This document shows positions 42,797 to 54,462 of a stretch of 64,000 nucleotides of DNA, one piece after another (position 1 is the first letter of the stretch; each line of letters starts with the position of its first letter). The stretch is taken from contig OY986438.1 in the NCBI GenBank assembly GCA_963920525.1, positions 136,147,022-136,211,021 on the forward strand. The letters run 5' to 3'. This DNA is from Dichetophora obliterata. Its lineage: Eukaryota; Arthropoda; Insecta; Diptera; Sciomyzidae. The translations under genes were made by a program, and so were the position numbers. Under the pieces are notes generated by a model that was given only the letters and a program-made list of their open reading frames with translations, was not told where the DNA came from and ran no database searches.

Positions 42797-44297
42797 AAGA
42801 TTGAAAGAGATAGTTTTTGGAGAGTGCTTTTTAAAGAGAGTGCGAGATCAAGAATTGTACAATACAGCTTTTACGCATTTGTGGCGTAAAATATTTAGAA
42901 TTTGGCTCTCTTAAATGAAACTATATTAAATGTAGAAAATTTGTTGCCAGCAATAATTGCTGTAAATTTCCGTGGATTTTTATTAGACTGTAGTGATTGT
43001 GACATGACAAGTAAGATATTTCATTCCGTTCTGAAAGAAACTTTTGAACATCAACTATTTTTGCTTAAAAATTAGTTTTTAACATTTTTCTTTTCTATTT
43101 CAAAACAAACATCGCATGATATTTACAGATTTGATATATTTTTAGTTTTTATTGATTTTGCTTTGATTGTTTACTTGAAACTGGAGCGTGTTTTATGTAA
43201 TTAATTAATGCATTTTAACGTTTCTGTAAAAAGTACTACTTACAATTGAGCACATATTTCCGGTAACTTAAATAACTGAAACACAAATACTGTATGTGCT
43301 GGGAAACTGTAAGATCCCGTAAATTTTCGCTGCTAATTTATTTGTTATATTTCAGTTAAAGCTTGATATTGAGCAAATTAGTTTTTGGAGTACTGAAATA
43401 ATTTACTCGAAAAACAACAACGATTACTAAAAGGGAGAAAATTGTCTCATTAATCAGCAATTTTCAAAAAGTTTCTCTAATTATATCAAATTATAACTTA
43501 TACGAAGAGCTGTTAATGGATTAATTGAATTATCGACTTTATACAATGACTACTTGAGCAATGTCACCACCTGAGTGTTGTCAGTTGTCCAAAAGAAATA
43601 TTTAATTATCTATTGTCAACACATTATATTATCACACGCATATTTAACGTTTATTCAGCGTTTCTGTTTTTTTTTTTTTTCTTTATTTTCTTGTTGTAGG
43701 GCTAAGTTTGAATGAATTTTTTAGTACTGTTTCTTGAATCGGAAGAAAATAAAACTAGTAAGGAATTATCTTCGATTGTGCCGAAGTTAAAATAGTCCCT
43801 CAGCCTACTGATGTTAACGGCACATTAATTACTGTTTTCTACAGTAGTTTGACTGCTCATACAGTAGGACAGTACGACAGTAATTTTTCAAAATGTCAAG
43901 TAATATCAATGGCCGGCCAAAAATATAACATTTTTTTTCTAAAAAATTTGTTAAAGTCACATTTGTAGCATCTCTGTTCTTATCATAATTTTACCATCCC
44001 TGATATTCAGTGTAAAACGAAACGATGCGTTGCCAACTTGGCAAATTATGGGTATGTTCAGTATCGACAAAATATTGCACATCATGCTTTGCCGCATTCT
44101 TGCTTTTCTGCACTGCTATTGCCTTTCTGCGTATGCATCCCTGCTTTCACAGAGCGTCAAATTAAGAATTTAACTTTAGCTTTATTTCAAATAACAATAA
44201 AATATTTAAAAAACCATCAAAAACTGTTCAATTATCATAAAATATTAATTTTTACTTAGCATCCTATTTTGCAGCATTAAATTTTATGTTGCTTTTG
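42797..44297. other. Stretch with a Helitron-like 3' end
   Basis: There is no supported gene. At 43755-43786 CTAG is followed by 11 bases and the hairpin CTTCGATTGTGCCGAAG, the same family and orientation as 22926-22957 (a minus-strand Helitron 3' end). Its other end was not found. A T-run lies at 43667-43680. Confidence 0.5.
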
Positions 44298-44305
44298 CTG
44301 CTGAC

Positions 44306-44802
44306 TAGAGGTGGATAACTCAGTGCTGTGCTATGGCACTGTGCTGACTCCCTGTAGTGTGCCATGTGTGCTAGCACACTACGTTGACTTACATAGTGGC
44401 ACAATAGCACGCAAAGAGCAGAGCTTTGACGAGCTTTTGCACTTAAAGTTACTTTTGTATGCTGTGTTGGGATGAATAGCAGAGTGTTGTGCTAAGCTTC
44501 TTCACTGACACTCATTGGTTATCGCTACTTTGCACTGTATTACTTACATTTTGTAAGTTTTTGCTTAGTACAGTTGATTTTGCTTTTACTTTGGTTTACT
44601 TGCAATAATTGACAATATGCAATTTGTGATTATTATAAACAAATCAATAGAAAAGGGTGTTAGCACTCTATTTGTTATCGAGACTTTTATTAGTGCTTTG
44701 TTCGATTGTGGCACAATTGTGCTAGCACAGTGTGCTGACACACAAGGGTGCACATGTGCTGGTGACTCAACACACAAAAAATTGTGCTATTACCCACCTC
44801 TA
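44306..44802. mobile_element. hAT-type MITE (497 bp)
   Basis: TAGAGGTGGATAACTCAG at the left is mirrored by a reversed TAGAGGTGGGTAATAGCA at the right. The duplication CTGCTGAC is exact (44298-44305 and 44803-44810). GTGCTAGCACA palindromes and GTGTGCT/AGCACA motifs are frequent inside both ends. No transposase. Confidence 0.92.
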
Positions 44803-45851
44803 CTGCTGACATTTCCTCATCAAAAAAGCAGGGTTGCATCTCTTAAAACGTTGAACTCTTGCAACGTTGCCAGACTTTTCTTCACAGAACGCAATGCTTT
44901 GAAAACTGCAGCAGTAATTGTGCATTATTGAGAAATTGAACAAACCCTAGTTCATTGTTTTCGACATGGAACATCGGAAATGGTATATATTTAATTATTT
45001 AGTAAAATAAAAAACTATTAACAAAAATAGACAAACAGTTCAAAATAGTTAAATAACTATAGTACTGTACATTAGGGCGTATCGAAAAATTTAGATCGTA
45101 TTCTAAGAGGTGTCAAAAGTTGCAAAGGGTGGTCAAAATCTACCAAAAACTATGTAAACATAAGAATGTCTTTTCTCCCGAAAGTACAAATTTGTTTTTT
45201 AAGAAATATAGTAAAAAATCACGATTTCAAAGTGCTTTGATTTTTTTAAGAAAAACTACATATGGCTTAAAGTAGAAGTAAATAAAGACTTTAACTAGCA
45301 ATATCCTGCCAAACACGATGCCTTTCTCGATTTTTACCCACAAGGTCCTGTATAAAGGATATTCGAATCTAAGGTACACTCGAGGTAGCACAGAACTTTT
45401 GATTGCTATCTGAGGGCGGATTCTGAAAAACGCTAAAGCTTAATCTCCACTGCTAAAGCTAAATTTATAGTTTTTAGCGATACTGCAATTCTTAAAAACT
45501 CTTAAAAAAATTCTAAAAATTCTTAAAAATTTAGAGACTGAACGAGCTTTTAACGAAGAATAAAGTTAAAGCTGTGATTGCTAAATTTTTAGCGATTGAT
45601 GCTATTCTAAACTTTTTTTAGCTATTTACAGAAACTCTAATTTTATTTTTAGCTATAATTTTGGAGTCCAATATTTTGTTGCCGCTAAGTTTAAAATTAA
45701 AAGATTTTTCAATTAAAATAGTAATTTTTAATATATTTATTAAGAAAAATTAATGCTTTGTCTCTTTTGAATGTTTTCAAAGAAAACTATACCAATTTAA
45801 AGCACTTTTCCGAAAACTTGCTGTTTGTATTTGTCAGTTGTATTAATATTA

Positions 45852-46091
45852 GGGGTATTCACGATTCAGTGTACTTGCCTGTGCAGTTAGGTTTTCGTGA
45901 ACAAACCTCTATTAATTTTTTTAGGCTGTCAAATTTTTCAATGCACACAAGTGCACAACTGCTCAAATCCTCAAATTTTAGGCTAAAGTAGAAAAGCACT
46001 TGTGCAAATTATTGTCACACGTGTATTTTGATTTTGTAAAATGCACAAGTCCTCGACTGCATTGGCAAGTACACTGAACCGTGAATACCCC
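45852..46091. mobile_element. MITE with TA duplication (240 bp)
   Basis: GGGGTATTCACGATTCAGTG plus TACTTGCC is mirrored at the right as GGCAAGTACACTGAACCGTG plus AATACCCC. TA flanks both sides (45850-45851, 46092-46093). The interior repeats TGCACAAG/CTTGTGCA. A solo end of the same type (GTGAATACCCCTA) lies at 55936. Confidence 0.8.
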
Positions 46092-46224
46092 TATTGTTAT
46101 CATATAACAAGCTTTGAGAAAAAGGTTTCATCTCTTAAAACTCTATAAAATTTTTTTAAATGAATTGGTAGCTTACAAATAAGCTTTAATTGTTGTGACA
46201 CACTTTTATGTGATAATTCTGCAT

Positions 46225-47356
46225 CAGAGATCTGCAACAAGTAAATTGAAAATCAAGCTACTTGAAAAAATATCAAGCTTTGAGTTGAATTGCAGGAACT
46301 TGATTTTTTCCTTATATTTTTTTCCTTACACTTCGCGACTGGCTTCTGAAAAACAAATCATATGTCTGACGTGATTTTATTTTGTTTCTAACCCACATGA
46401 GTTGGTGGAAAAAGTCAAGTTTTCTACTTTTCAACTCTGGCTTCGACTTTATGCGACTGCACTGCCGTCGGAAGCGACTGACGATAGTTTGTTTCGTTGT
46501 TCGTTTCATTTATTATGCGGAGTTCATGTAACTTTTTTCTGTTGTTATTGCCATAATATTAGGTGGCAACCCTATTATTTCAAAATTTTATAATTTGCAA
46601 ATTCTGACAACGGATTCGGATTCAGCGACCCACTTTTGGCGTACCATTTTTTTTTGCCAGCGTCGAATCCATAAAACTACAAAAAATTAAGGTGGCAACC
46701 TTATCCACCATCTTGAATTTTAAAATTCTGACTTTAGATTCGAAATCAGCGACCCCTTAACACTGATAAATGATGTTTAAAACTCTTAAAAATACATATT
46801 GTTAGGTGGCAATACTGTGGTAAAAATTTAGGTGGCAGCCCTAAAATCCATCTTAAATTTTAAAACTGTGACATTATATTCGAAATCAATTTCGTTGTCA
46901 GAATTTCAAAATTACAAGAATTCGCAAAAATTAAAAGAAATCTAGGTGGCAACTCTATCCGCCATCTTAAATTTTAAAGTTTAACATCATCTTCGAAATA
47001 AGTTACCCCTAAAACTTCCAACTACGTAGTCCACAGAATCCTTAAAAGTCCTATTACGCTGAAGCTCTCTCTAAACAAGCTCATTGAATTTTTTGGATAC
47101 TTACTTTAATTGGATACTTGCCTTCAATTTCAAGCTTTTCAAGCTTTTTGCCGAAGGCATCAAGCTTTCCTTTACTTGAAACTTCGTGCCGTTCGCTTGT
47201 AAGCTAGCATACTTACAAGTCGCAAGCTATCGTGGGCTTATTTATATTCAATTACAAGCTATACTTGATTCAAAATTATCAAGCTCAAGCTAACTTGAAC
47301 TTGTATTTTAAGCAAGTACTTGAAATAGACTTTAAGTAGGCTTGTGCAGTTCTCTG
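46225..47356. mobile_element. hAT-type element, CAAG/CTTG-rich (1132 bp)
   Basis: The ends are CAGAGATCTGCAACAAG and, reversed, CAGAGAACTGCACAAG. Flanks TTCTGCAT (46217-46224) and TTCTGTAT (47357-47364) form an 8-bp duplication with one mismatch. CAAGCTTG-like motifs are dense near both ends. In the middle, blocks opening AGGTGGCAAC recur at 46561, 46692, 46805 and 46945. The right 470 bases are nearly identical to 15185-15653. No coding remnant. Confidence 0.85.
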
Positions 47357-47482
47357 TTCTGTATCGCAAAGAAGCACACCAACGATAAAAAAGACACTTG
47401 AAACAAAACAATTCTGTATGGAAGAAAATATTGCTTCTCGTGTCTTTCTTATCATTGGTGTGCTTCTTCGTTATACAGAATA
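47357..47482. repeat. 126-bp hairpin (foldback MITE)
   Basis: TTCTGTATCGCAAAGAAGCA plus CACCAACGATAAAAAAGACAC is mirrored at about 47440-47482, with ~90 percent pairing over 42 bases. Its first 8 bases double as the target duplication of the adjoining hAT element, so the hAT inserted at the tip of this hairpin. Confidence 0.75.
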
Positions 47483-47593
47483 AAGCAGTTAGTTTGCAAT
47501 TTGGTCATTATTTGACAAAAAATTTTGCACCTACTTTTTAATATGTAAAATGTACTTTGAGTGCAAAATTTTGAAGAATTAATTGAAACCTAA

Positions 47594-47818
47594 TGCTTGG
47601 TTTTCACTATGTAATTTTTATGACGACACAAAAGTTTATCACGTGAAATATCACATTAATAGAACATTTCTATTAAGAACCTCTTGAACATTTTCTGCAT
47701 AGCTCCATTTAATAATTTATTTGGTTTTAATTTATTTAGAAAAAATGCCAACTTGTTGTTATTTTCAATTTCATTCACAACAACAGACCACTGAAAATGA
47801 CATAGTGAAAACCAAGCA
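47594..47818. mobile_element. Harbinger-like MITE (225 bp)
   Basis: TGCTTGGTTTTCACTATG is mirrored by CATAGTGAAAACCAAGCA; TIRs are ~25 bp with one or two mismatches. TAA flanks both sides (47591-47593, 47819-47821), the 3-bp duplication expected of PIF/Harbinger elements. Confidence 0.8.
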
Positions 47819-48179
47819 TAAGCTTCCAATAAGCCACGACTGTTTTGGTATTTAAAGTTGAACCATTTAAAATAAATCCGCACTAGTTTTTACTAGTTTA
47901 CATAGTTTTATTCTATGATAACACGAGAATATTATAAGAAAAATCATAAAGTACTCGTGTAAATATACTTAAAAATTAATTACAAATTTTTAAGTATATT
48001 AACTTAAGTTTATTTAAAATTTTTTCAAATAACTGAAAGTTTTTATTTTGCACAGATATTGGTGCAGTTAGTAAACCATTTTAAAAATAAGAAACAAGCT
48101 TATTTTATTATTATATTAATTAAATTAAGGTTCGAAAGAAACTTTAAAAAGTTTTCAAAAACTTTTCACTAGGATGATG

Positions 48180-48330
48180 AATTTTTTTTTGACAGTCGGA
48201 AAGAGAATTTTTGACATCAGTGAGGTGAGTTTTATTGTCAAAAATTTATGTAGCCTCGGGGACTAGTAAAAATTTTGACAACCGGCACAAGAATTTTTGA
48301 GTGAAGCAAAAGGGTTGTGCTTTGCCCTTA
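48180..48330 (-). repeat. Dispersed repeat, partner of 39190-39375
   Basis: This is the inverted counterpart of the 39.2-kb repeat, including CAGTCGGAAAGAGAATTTTT, GTGAGGTGAG and GTAGCCTCGGGG. The class is unknown. Confidence 0.6.
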
Positions 48331-49066
48331 CAAAATTGTTAGCATCAGTGTTTTGCTGTGTCTTTTTTCTGAAAAAAGTAGTTTTATTTATGTTTCCGTA
48401 TAAAAAAAAAGGATTGTGCTTTGCTTTTAATATTTAGAAAAGATTTTTTACTAGGCTAAAAATTCAGGCTTGAGAAGCAATTAAAAAGCATGGAGTCACT
48501 TCAGTCATCTTTAATTTATTTTTGTGTCAATAAAAATTACTACAAGGGTTTAAAATAAATATTTATGTTAAATTTGGAAGTTCATTACTTCTGACATACG
48601 CAATGTATTAAGTTTTTCTTTACTGCATTCAACCTGCATTGAATATACTTTTTGAATATTTATAAATATGACCGATAAAAAGTTAAAACGTTTCAAGGAA
48701 GTTTTATGGTTAGCTGATTAATCGACTGAGTATAAGTCAATATTTTTCTTTCGTATAACAATCGATTGAACTCAAAATTTGGCTGTAAGTGTTTTTCGGG
48801 TATGGCAACCTTTAGGTATAGAACGATTTTTATCCTCGCGCATATTTTAGGTTTAGGATTTTTAGGTCCAGTTGACAAGAAAAAACTTTAACACTGATAC
48901 ATTTTTACTTCAGTATATTTTGTAAGTGGAATAAAATCTAAACATATAATTTAAAAACATGTTTCAGGATTGTTTTTCGAGTACCTTAAATTGATAATCA
49001 CTATATTTTAATTTGATGTTGCTTATTTATATAGAATTAAATATAATTGAATTCGCGTTTGATATA

Positions 49067-50664
49067 CAGTGTTGCGCAAAACAATAGCAACATAATAAGT
49101 GCGCTGCAACAAAATCGTGTATCTTTTTTAATATTGGGGACACACAAAAATGATTATAGGAATCAAAGCATATTTAAATTTCAAATTAATGTGGCTACAT
49201 TCAATTTGTCTGAGAGCAAAACAAAAGCAACAGAGCTTGAAAAATGTAAAAAGAGAACAGAAGTTTCAAGAATTATCGGTAAAAGTTCCGTTATTGTAAA
49301 GCACGTGTTGTTTGTAAGTCATAAACATTTAAGTTTAGTTTTGTTTTTGCACTAGTTGTGACATTGACTGTTCCATTTATAATGGCACATTTTAAATACT
49401 GTGAAGCTCTTAAATTGCAAATTATTTCCGAATATAAAAACGGAAATTCACAAATATCTAGCGTGAAACAGTTTGATATTAATCAGTTAATAGTTTGCAG
49501 ATTAATAAAGAAATATACCATCACAAAAGACGTAACAACGGTACATTAAAGAGGGCGGCCGCGGAAGACATCGCTGCGTGATGACAGGAACATTTGTGGC
49601 ATGTTCAAACGAAATGCATTGGCCACATCCAAAGAGGTTGTTCGGACACTTGATTTAGATATCCATCACAGCACTGTTTGAAGACCAGCCGTTGAGAACG
49701 ATTAAAGAAGTTACAGACCGGCAGAGAAACCTTTGCTTACAGCTTAGCATCAAAAACAAGGTGAGGTGTTACAATTTAAACAATTCTGTCTGAAATTCTG
49801 ACAACAAGTTGCAATTTATTGTTTTTTAGACTCAGTCTTGCAAAAGACCTAAATTGGACCGTTCAAAAATCGAAGACCGTTTTTTAGCGATGAATCAAAG
49901 TTCAACTTGATTAATTCAGATGGGATGTGCACGGTACGGCGCCACCCAGGTACACGACTTGAAGCCCGAAACTGCAAAATAAATTTTAAGTACGGAGGCG
50001 GTGGCATTATGGTCTGCACTTATTTTTCCTATAATGAAGTTGAACCTTTTAAAAAAATCGATGGAATTATGGATCGATTTGTATATAATGACATTTTAGA
50101 AAACAAGATGCAACCACATTCAGAGTGGAATATGTCGCTTCAGTGAACGTTTCAGCCCGACAACTACCCGAAGCACACTTCAAAGCTCATCAAAGATTAC
50201 ATTAGAGGCAATGGGATTCAAGTCCTTGATTGGCACAATGACTTGAATCCCATTGAAAATCTTTTTGGGATTTTGAAGGTAAAAGTTTCTGGTCAAAGGT
50301 TTTCCAATAAGACTGCACTGTATGAAGCCCTGAAAGTTAATTGGGAAAATATACCTAATACCAACATATCTAATTTAATAGAGTCGATGTCGCTCAGATG
50401 TGCAGCGGTTATCAGGAATAATGAATCTTACACCAAATATTTATGTTGCTTTTGTTTTGCTCTCAGACAAACTGAATGAAATCACATTAATTTAAAATTT
50501 AATAAAGAAAACCAAACCAAATTTGAATATGATTTGTTTTTAATATGATGTATGAATATATGCTTTGGTTCCTATAATCATTTTTGTGTGTACCTAATAT
50601 TTAAAAAGATACACGATTTTTTAGCAGCGTACTGATTATGTTGCTATTGTTTTGCGCAACACTG
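49067..50664 (+). mobile_element. Tc1-family element with long TIRs (1598 bp)
   Basis: The termini begin CAGTGTTGCGCAAAACAATA and match inverted. Scattered similarity extends ~170-200 bases inward (ATCGTGTATCTTTTT, ACACAAAAATGATTATAGGA, TTGTCTGAGAGCAAAACAAAA). TA is duplicated at 49065-49066 and 50665-50666. Long TIRs recall Tc1-group lineages such as Minos, S and Paris of flies. Confidence 0.88.
49382..50479 (+). pseudogene. Tc1-type transposase of the long-TIR element, degenerate
   Basis: The N-terminal frame MAHFKYCEALKLQIISEYKN followed by GNSQISSVKQFDI and LIKKY is a helix-turn-helix. Frames then shift. Near 49745 PLLT.KHQKQR-like sequence meets a probable intron, GTGAGG at ~49761 to TTTTTTAG at ~49829, and resumes as LAKDLNWTVQKSKTVF-like sequence. 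Next come SDESKFNLINSDG (first Asp, ~49893), PDNYPKHTSKLIKDYI (second Asp, ~50160) and WHNDLNPIENLFG (Glu, ~50250). Spacing from second Asp to Glu is 31 residues, three short of DD34E, because SP and a neighbour are lost before DLNPIE. Several frameshifts and stops make it inactive. Confidence 0.82.
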
Positions 50665-51506
50665 TATATTAAATTTTTAAATTCTGCTGAAAAGCCAATT
50701 AATGCTTTTTTTTTAGTGGATTTAGTTTATTAGTGGAAAATCTTAATTATTTTTAGTGGAAAATCCTAATTGCCAATGTTTTAGTACATAGGTGCATTCC
50801 GTATGTCCCTGCTGATCCGGGCAGGATCTAGAATGTAAATCGTGCATGCGTATAGGTCGGGTGCACGTATCTTTGGAAAATTCATACCTCCGGGCGTATC
50901 CAAAGAAAAAACAAACATTTATTCCATCTCTAAGCTAATTAGGTAAAATACATACATCAAAATAATCATGAATAAAAATTGTTATTTTTTTAAAAATTTT
51001 TAATGTTTACACAAGTTTTGGTCTTATAAGTTATTTTCTTTAAAACAGTTACATTCCTTACAGCTCATAATATCATTTTGAATAAAAAAAAAGTAGTAGA
51101 AAACGTGGCAGTCAAATGCGTCTTAAAAAAAACTCGTTCATTCGCTGAGAAGACGTCAAAATTTCTGGATAACATTTTCATGTTTCATTTGGCACAGCAA
51201 AAAATGACAATTTAATAACAACAGATAGAAATTTTCTTCAACTCAACATTTTCTTTCCTATAGAACCAATAGTGAAAAGTTTCCAAATGGCACACAGCCA
51301 TAACCAAATAAATTTTTTTGACATAAGAATCGCTAAAACAACGCTGCCTGTGGCGAGTAGTAGAAGCAACAATTTTAGCTAGGCGATTTGAAACTCAGAA
51401 TCGCATTTTAGCGAAATCGCTAAGGAACTGAACGAAGCATTTTTTTTAGCATTTTAACGATAGAGATTTAGCTTTAGCTAGGCGATTTTCAGAATCCGGC
51501 CTCTGA

Positions 51507-53620
51507 TTGTCTAAATTTTGACGTTTTTGATTGTAGTGTTGACGTTTTTCTTAAATTTGGCGAATTAATAATTTGCACATTTTTTGCTTTTACATTTTCT
51601 TGTTTTTGAGAAATGTATACTTGAATGCAATTTTTTAACTTTTTCAAAAAAAAAAAAATAAGGTTTTTTAACTCGAGCACCAGAAGTGGTTTTATGAATT
51701 AGTATTCCATAAATGCACCGAAAACAACATACAAAAAAATTTTCGTTTAAAAATTGGTTCCATTTGCAAATTTTTTTGCAAGTTTCGACTTTTTTCCCGC
51801 TTAAACGCAACCACTCTCAATAGCCAGACGTTAACTTTCCGACAATGCAACTATGTATAATAAAGTAAATCGTTTAAAAATGCGTGCTGTTTTTTGTCAC
51901 TGGCTCTCAGTCTATTTTTTTCCAAATCGACATTCTAAAAAAACTTTTGAAAAAATGTATCTGCAGAATAGCACATAAAAAATATATTGTCTTGGTTGTT
52001 GCCTTTGTTGTTGTTACACATTTGGGTTGTTGCCTAGTGTGATTATGCTGACGGTAACCACATATTTTATTATTTTTTTCTTTAATTGTCAATAAAATGG
52101 TTTTGCATGCTAACAAGAAACAAAAAATTTCAGTTTTAACTACTTTTCCAACTTTTGAAACATTTACATGAAAGCAAATAAAAACAAAAAACACATCATT
52201 ATATACATAAATGCAGCCACTTCTTGTCCAAAACATGTGAAATACATACAAGTTTCTGTTGTACGTTTACAACGCAGCGTTAAAAGTTGTAACCGCTACA
52301 TTTATTTGGGTTACACAAAAGTACGCCGAATAATAATGTGGTGCACAACCACAGTGAAATGTTGGTAAATGTTGGTAAACTTTGCAATTTGCAACAGACA
52401 CAAATGCACAATTTGTAAAATAAATTGTAATCTAGTATAAACAGTATAAATAAAATACATACCAGGCCCGTAGCCAGAATTAACCCAAGAGGGACTTTTG
52501 ATTAAAAAAAAATATCAATATATTAAAAAAGGCATTTTTTATATGTATATTAAATGTTTGCCCTAAATTGTTGACGCCATAGGCTTAAAATAGTCGATTT
52601 GGTTTTTAAAATAAAATCTATAAAGTTTCATGCCGATTGATAAAATTTTAGAACTCACTCAAGAGCCCAATAAATGGAGAAGCGTTTTACAAGAGTTTTT
52701 CCTAATATAAAAGATCTCCTGAAATAAATTTTTTAAAAACAGGGATGCATTTCGATTTTAATGTAATTGTTCTTTGAAATAATTTATCAAACATAAAAAT
52801 CGCATGAAAAATGCCAAAGTTGTGATTCGCTACTACTCAAAAAAAATTTAATTGTTTTTCTTGTTACAATGAAAAATATATCGTAAAAATTAAAATTAGA
52901 AAACACTGTTGAAATATTTTCTGAAATAACACTTAAAGTGCATTTACACCAAATCTTCAAAACGTGTTTTGTGTTTTTGTTTTACCATACGAAAATTAAA
53001 ACACCTCACAGCGCGTTTTATTATAAAACACCATTAAAACACTGTAAAGGTCGAAACATATCATGGTAAAAATGAAAGGTGGAAACACCTCAAGTGTCAA
53101 AGCATAATTTTTTCACGAAAATGAGCAAAATAAAAGCAAAAATGGAACAGTAAGAGAACATAAACGTGTTTTGAGATAAAACTGTGATTCTGTGAAACTG
53201 TGTGATTCCGTTCCTTACTCAATCCCCAAAAAAAAATTCCCAACAATTCAAAAATGCAAAATTTAAAAATTAAAAAAAAAAACGAAATAACGGGGTGCTT
53301 ATGTGCGTAGTCTTTAGCTATTTTGTGAAAAAAATTACAAAAACCTAAATTCGGATTAAAAAGTTATAGCTGTTGAAACTTGACCTTTTTCAAAAAATTC
53401 TCAAAGTGCCTATGTCTGGCATTTCAAACACAAAGAAAAAAATCATAAGAAATTTAAAAGAGCTTTATATATCATCGAAAATTAACTCAATAATTTAAAA
53501 AAAACATTTATTTTCATTTTTAAAAAAAGAAAATTTCTGTACTAATATCTACAGTAATTTTAAATTTTAAAGTATTTTAAAACGACAACTCTACAACATA
53601 ACCTAAGTGAAATATAACTG
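51507..53620. other. Stretch without a recognised gene
   Basis: Only short chance ORFs are present. At 52467 CAGGCCCGTAGCCAGAATT resembles the isolated transposon end at 8611. Bases 52960-53180 contain repeated AAAACAC(C)/GTGTTTT motifs that may be an old MITE; no clear ends were found. Confidence 0.4.
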
Positions 53621-53623
53621 TTA

Positions 53624-53822
53624 GAGCTAGTTTCACGACCATAAATTAACCACTGACTAGAAGTTAACTAACAGATTTGAGTTTCACAATCAAAGTTAAC
53701 TAGAGGTTAAGCCATCAATGGTGGTGGTTTAAATAATTAGTTAACTAACAGCTTTTCTAACAGATTTCTAACAGATTTCTAAAATTAACCAATTGGTTAA
53801 CTAATGGTCGTGAAACTGGCCC
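53624..53822. mobile_element. Harbinger-like MITE (199 bp)
   Basis: GAGCTAGTTTCACGACCAT is mirrored by ATGGTCGTGAAACTGGCCC. TTA flanks both sides (53621-53623, 53823-53825). The whole element is nearly palindromic and rich in GTTAACTA motifs. Short length and 3-bp TTA duplication fit the PIF/Harbinger (Tourist-like) group. Confidence 0.85.
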
Positions 53823-53992
53823 TTAAGCATTTCAATTGACGTTACTAAACTTGCTTATTTCATTTTTCTCTTCTTGTCGTTAATTTTTGGGGAAAAAAAA
53901 ATTCAATGAATGTAAATAGACAATCTTGATCATAAATTTATTTATTTAGAATTGAGTTTTCACAGAATTTCGAGCGAAAGGGTGGCTGATAA

Positions 53993-54120
53993 TGGGACGT
54001 ATTAATAAAAACTGAGTGAACGAGTGAAGTGAAGTGCTTGAGAGTGCATTTTTAGTGTGCGATGTTTGTTTAGTGGAGTGTGAAATCCGTATTAAATAAA
54101 CTCCACTCCACTCTGAAGGC
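53993..54120. repeat. TIR-like block shared with 57325-57495
   Basis: GGGACGTATTAATAAAAACT followed by GAGTGAACGAGTGAAGTG is mirrored at 57468-57490 (CACTCGCTTTATTAATACG plus ACAC). A second inner copy lies near 54090 (CCGTATTAAATAAACTCCAC). These could be the two ends of one ~3.5-kb element carrying the spliced ORF at 54257. No clean target duplication was seen. Confidence 0.45.
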
Positions 54121-54256
54121 CAAAAAAAAAACATCGTTTGAGTTTTCACTCATGTCAGCAGCTGTCAGACAGCCAAATTTGCTTCTCAATTATAAATTCT
54201 TTTGTGTCATTCGACAAAATACGGTACATTTTTATAAATTTTTTGTTCTAATTAAA

Positions 54257-54462
54257 ATGGATTTAATTTTCGAAGCCTGGATGGAACCTTGGATAGGTAA
54301 GTAATAAATAAACTGTAAAGTATGCAAAATTTTCGTTCATATGTGTTTGTTTGCAATTTCAATGTAGAATTTGATGAAAATACAGCGCTAGAACTTGGTG
54401 AAGTTCAAGATAACGAAATGCTTAAAGAAGATCCTGAGGGTTTTTTTAATTTTAATAAGTAA
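54257..54462 (+). CDS. Short two-exon ORF of unknown function (44 aa)
   Basis: Exon 1 (54257-54296) starts at an ATG in the context TTAAAATGG and reads MDLIFEAWMEPWI. The donor GTAAGT is at 54297. An intron of 71 bases ends TTTCAATGTAG at 54367. Exon 2 (54368-54462) continues in frame as EFDENTALELGEVQDNEML then KEDPEGFFNFNK and stops at TAA 54460-54462. Spliced length is exactly 45 codons. The donor is the metazoan consensus, the intron size suits an insect, and the protein is strongly acidic. I do not recognise it. It may be the 5' end of a decayed transposase in the TIR-bounded region 53993-57495, or a small host gene. Confidence 0.4.

Larger units (their letters stand above)
45414..51501. 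mobile_element. Candidate ~6.1-kb TIR element housing nested insertions
   Basis: GGGCGGATTCTGAAAA at 45414 is mirrored by TTTTCAGAATCCGGCC ending at 51501. TCTGA occurs on both sides (45409-45413 and 51502-51506). Within ~250 bases of both ends the motif GCTAAA/TTTAGC recurs many times (AGCTAAATTT, TTTTTAGCGAT, TTTAGCTTTAGCTAGGCGAT), suggesting shared subterminal binding sites. No transposase of its own was recognised; the span holds at least five other elements. Pairing of the two ends is an inference; they could belong to two separate copies. Confidence 0.45.
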
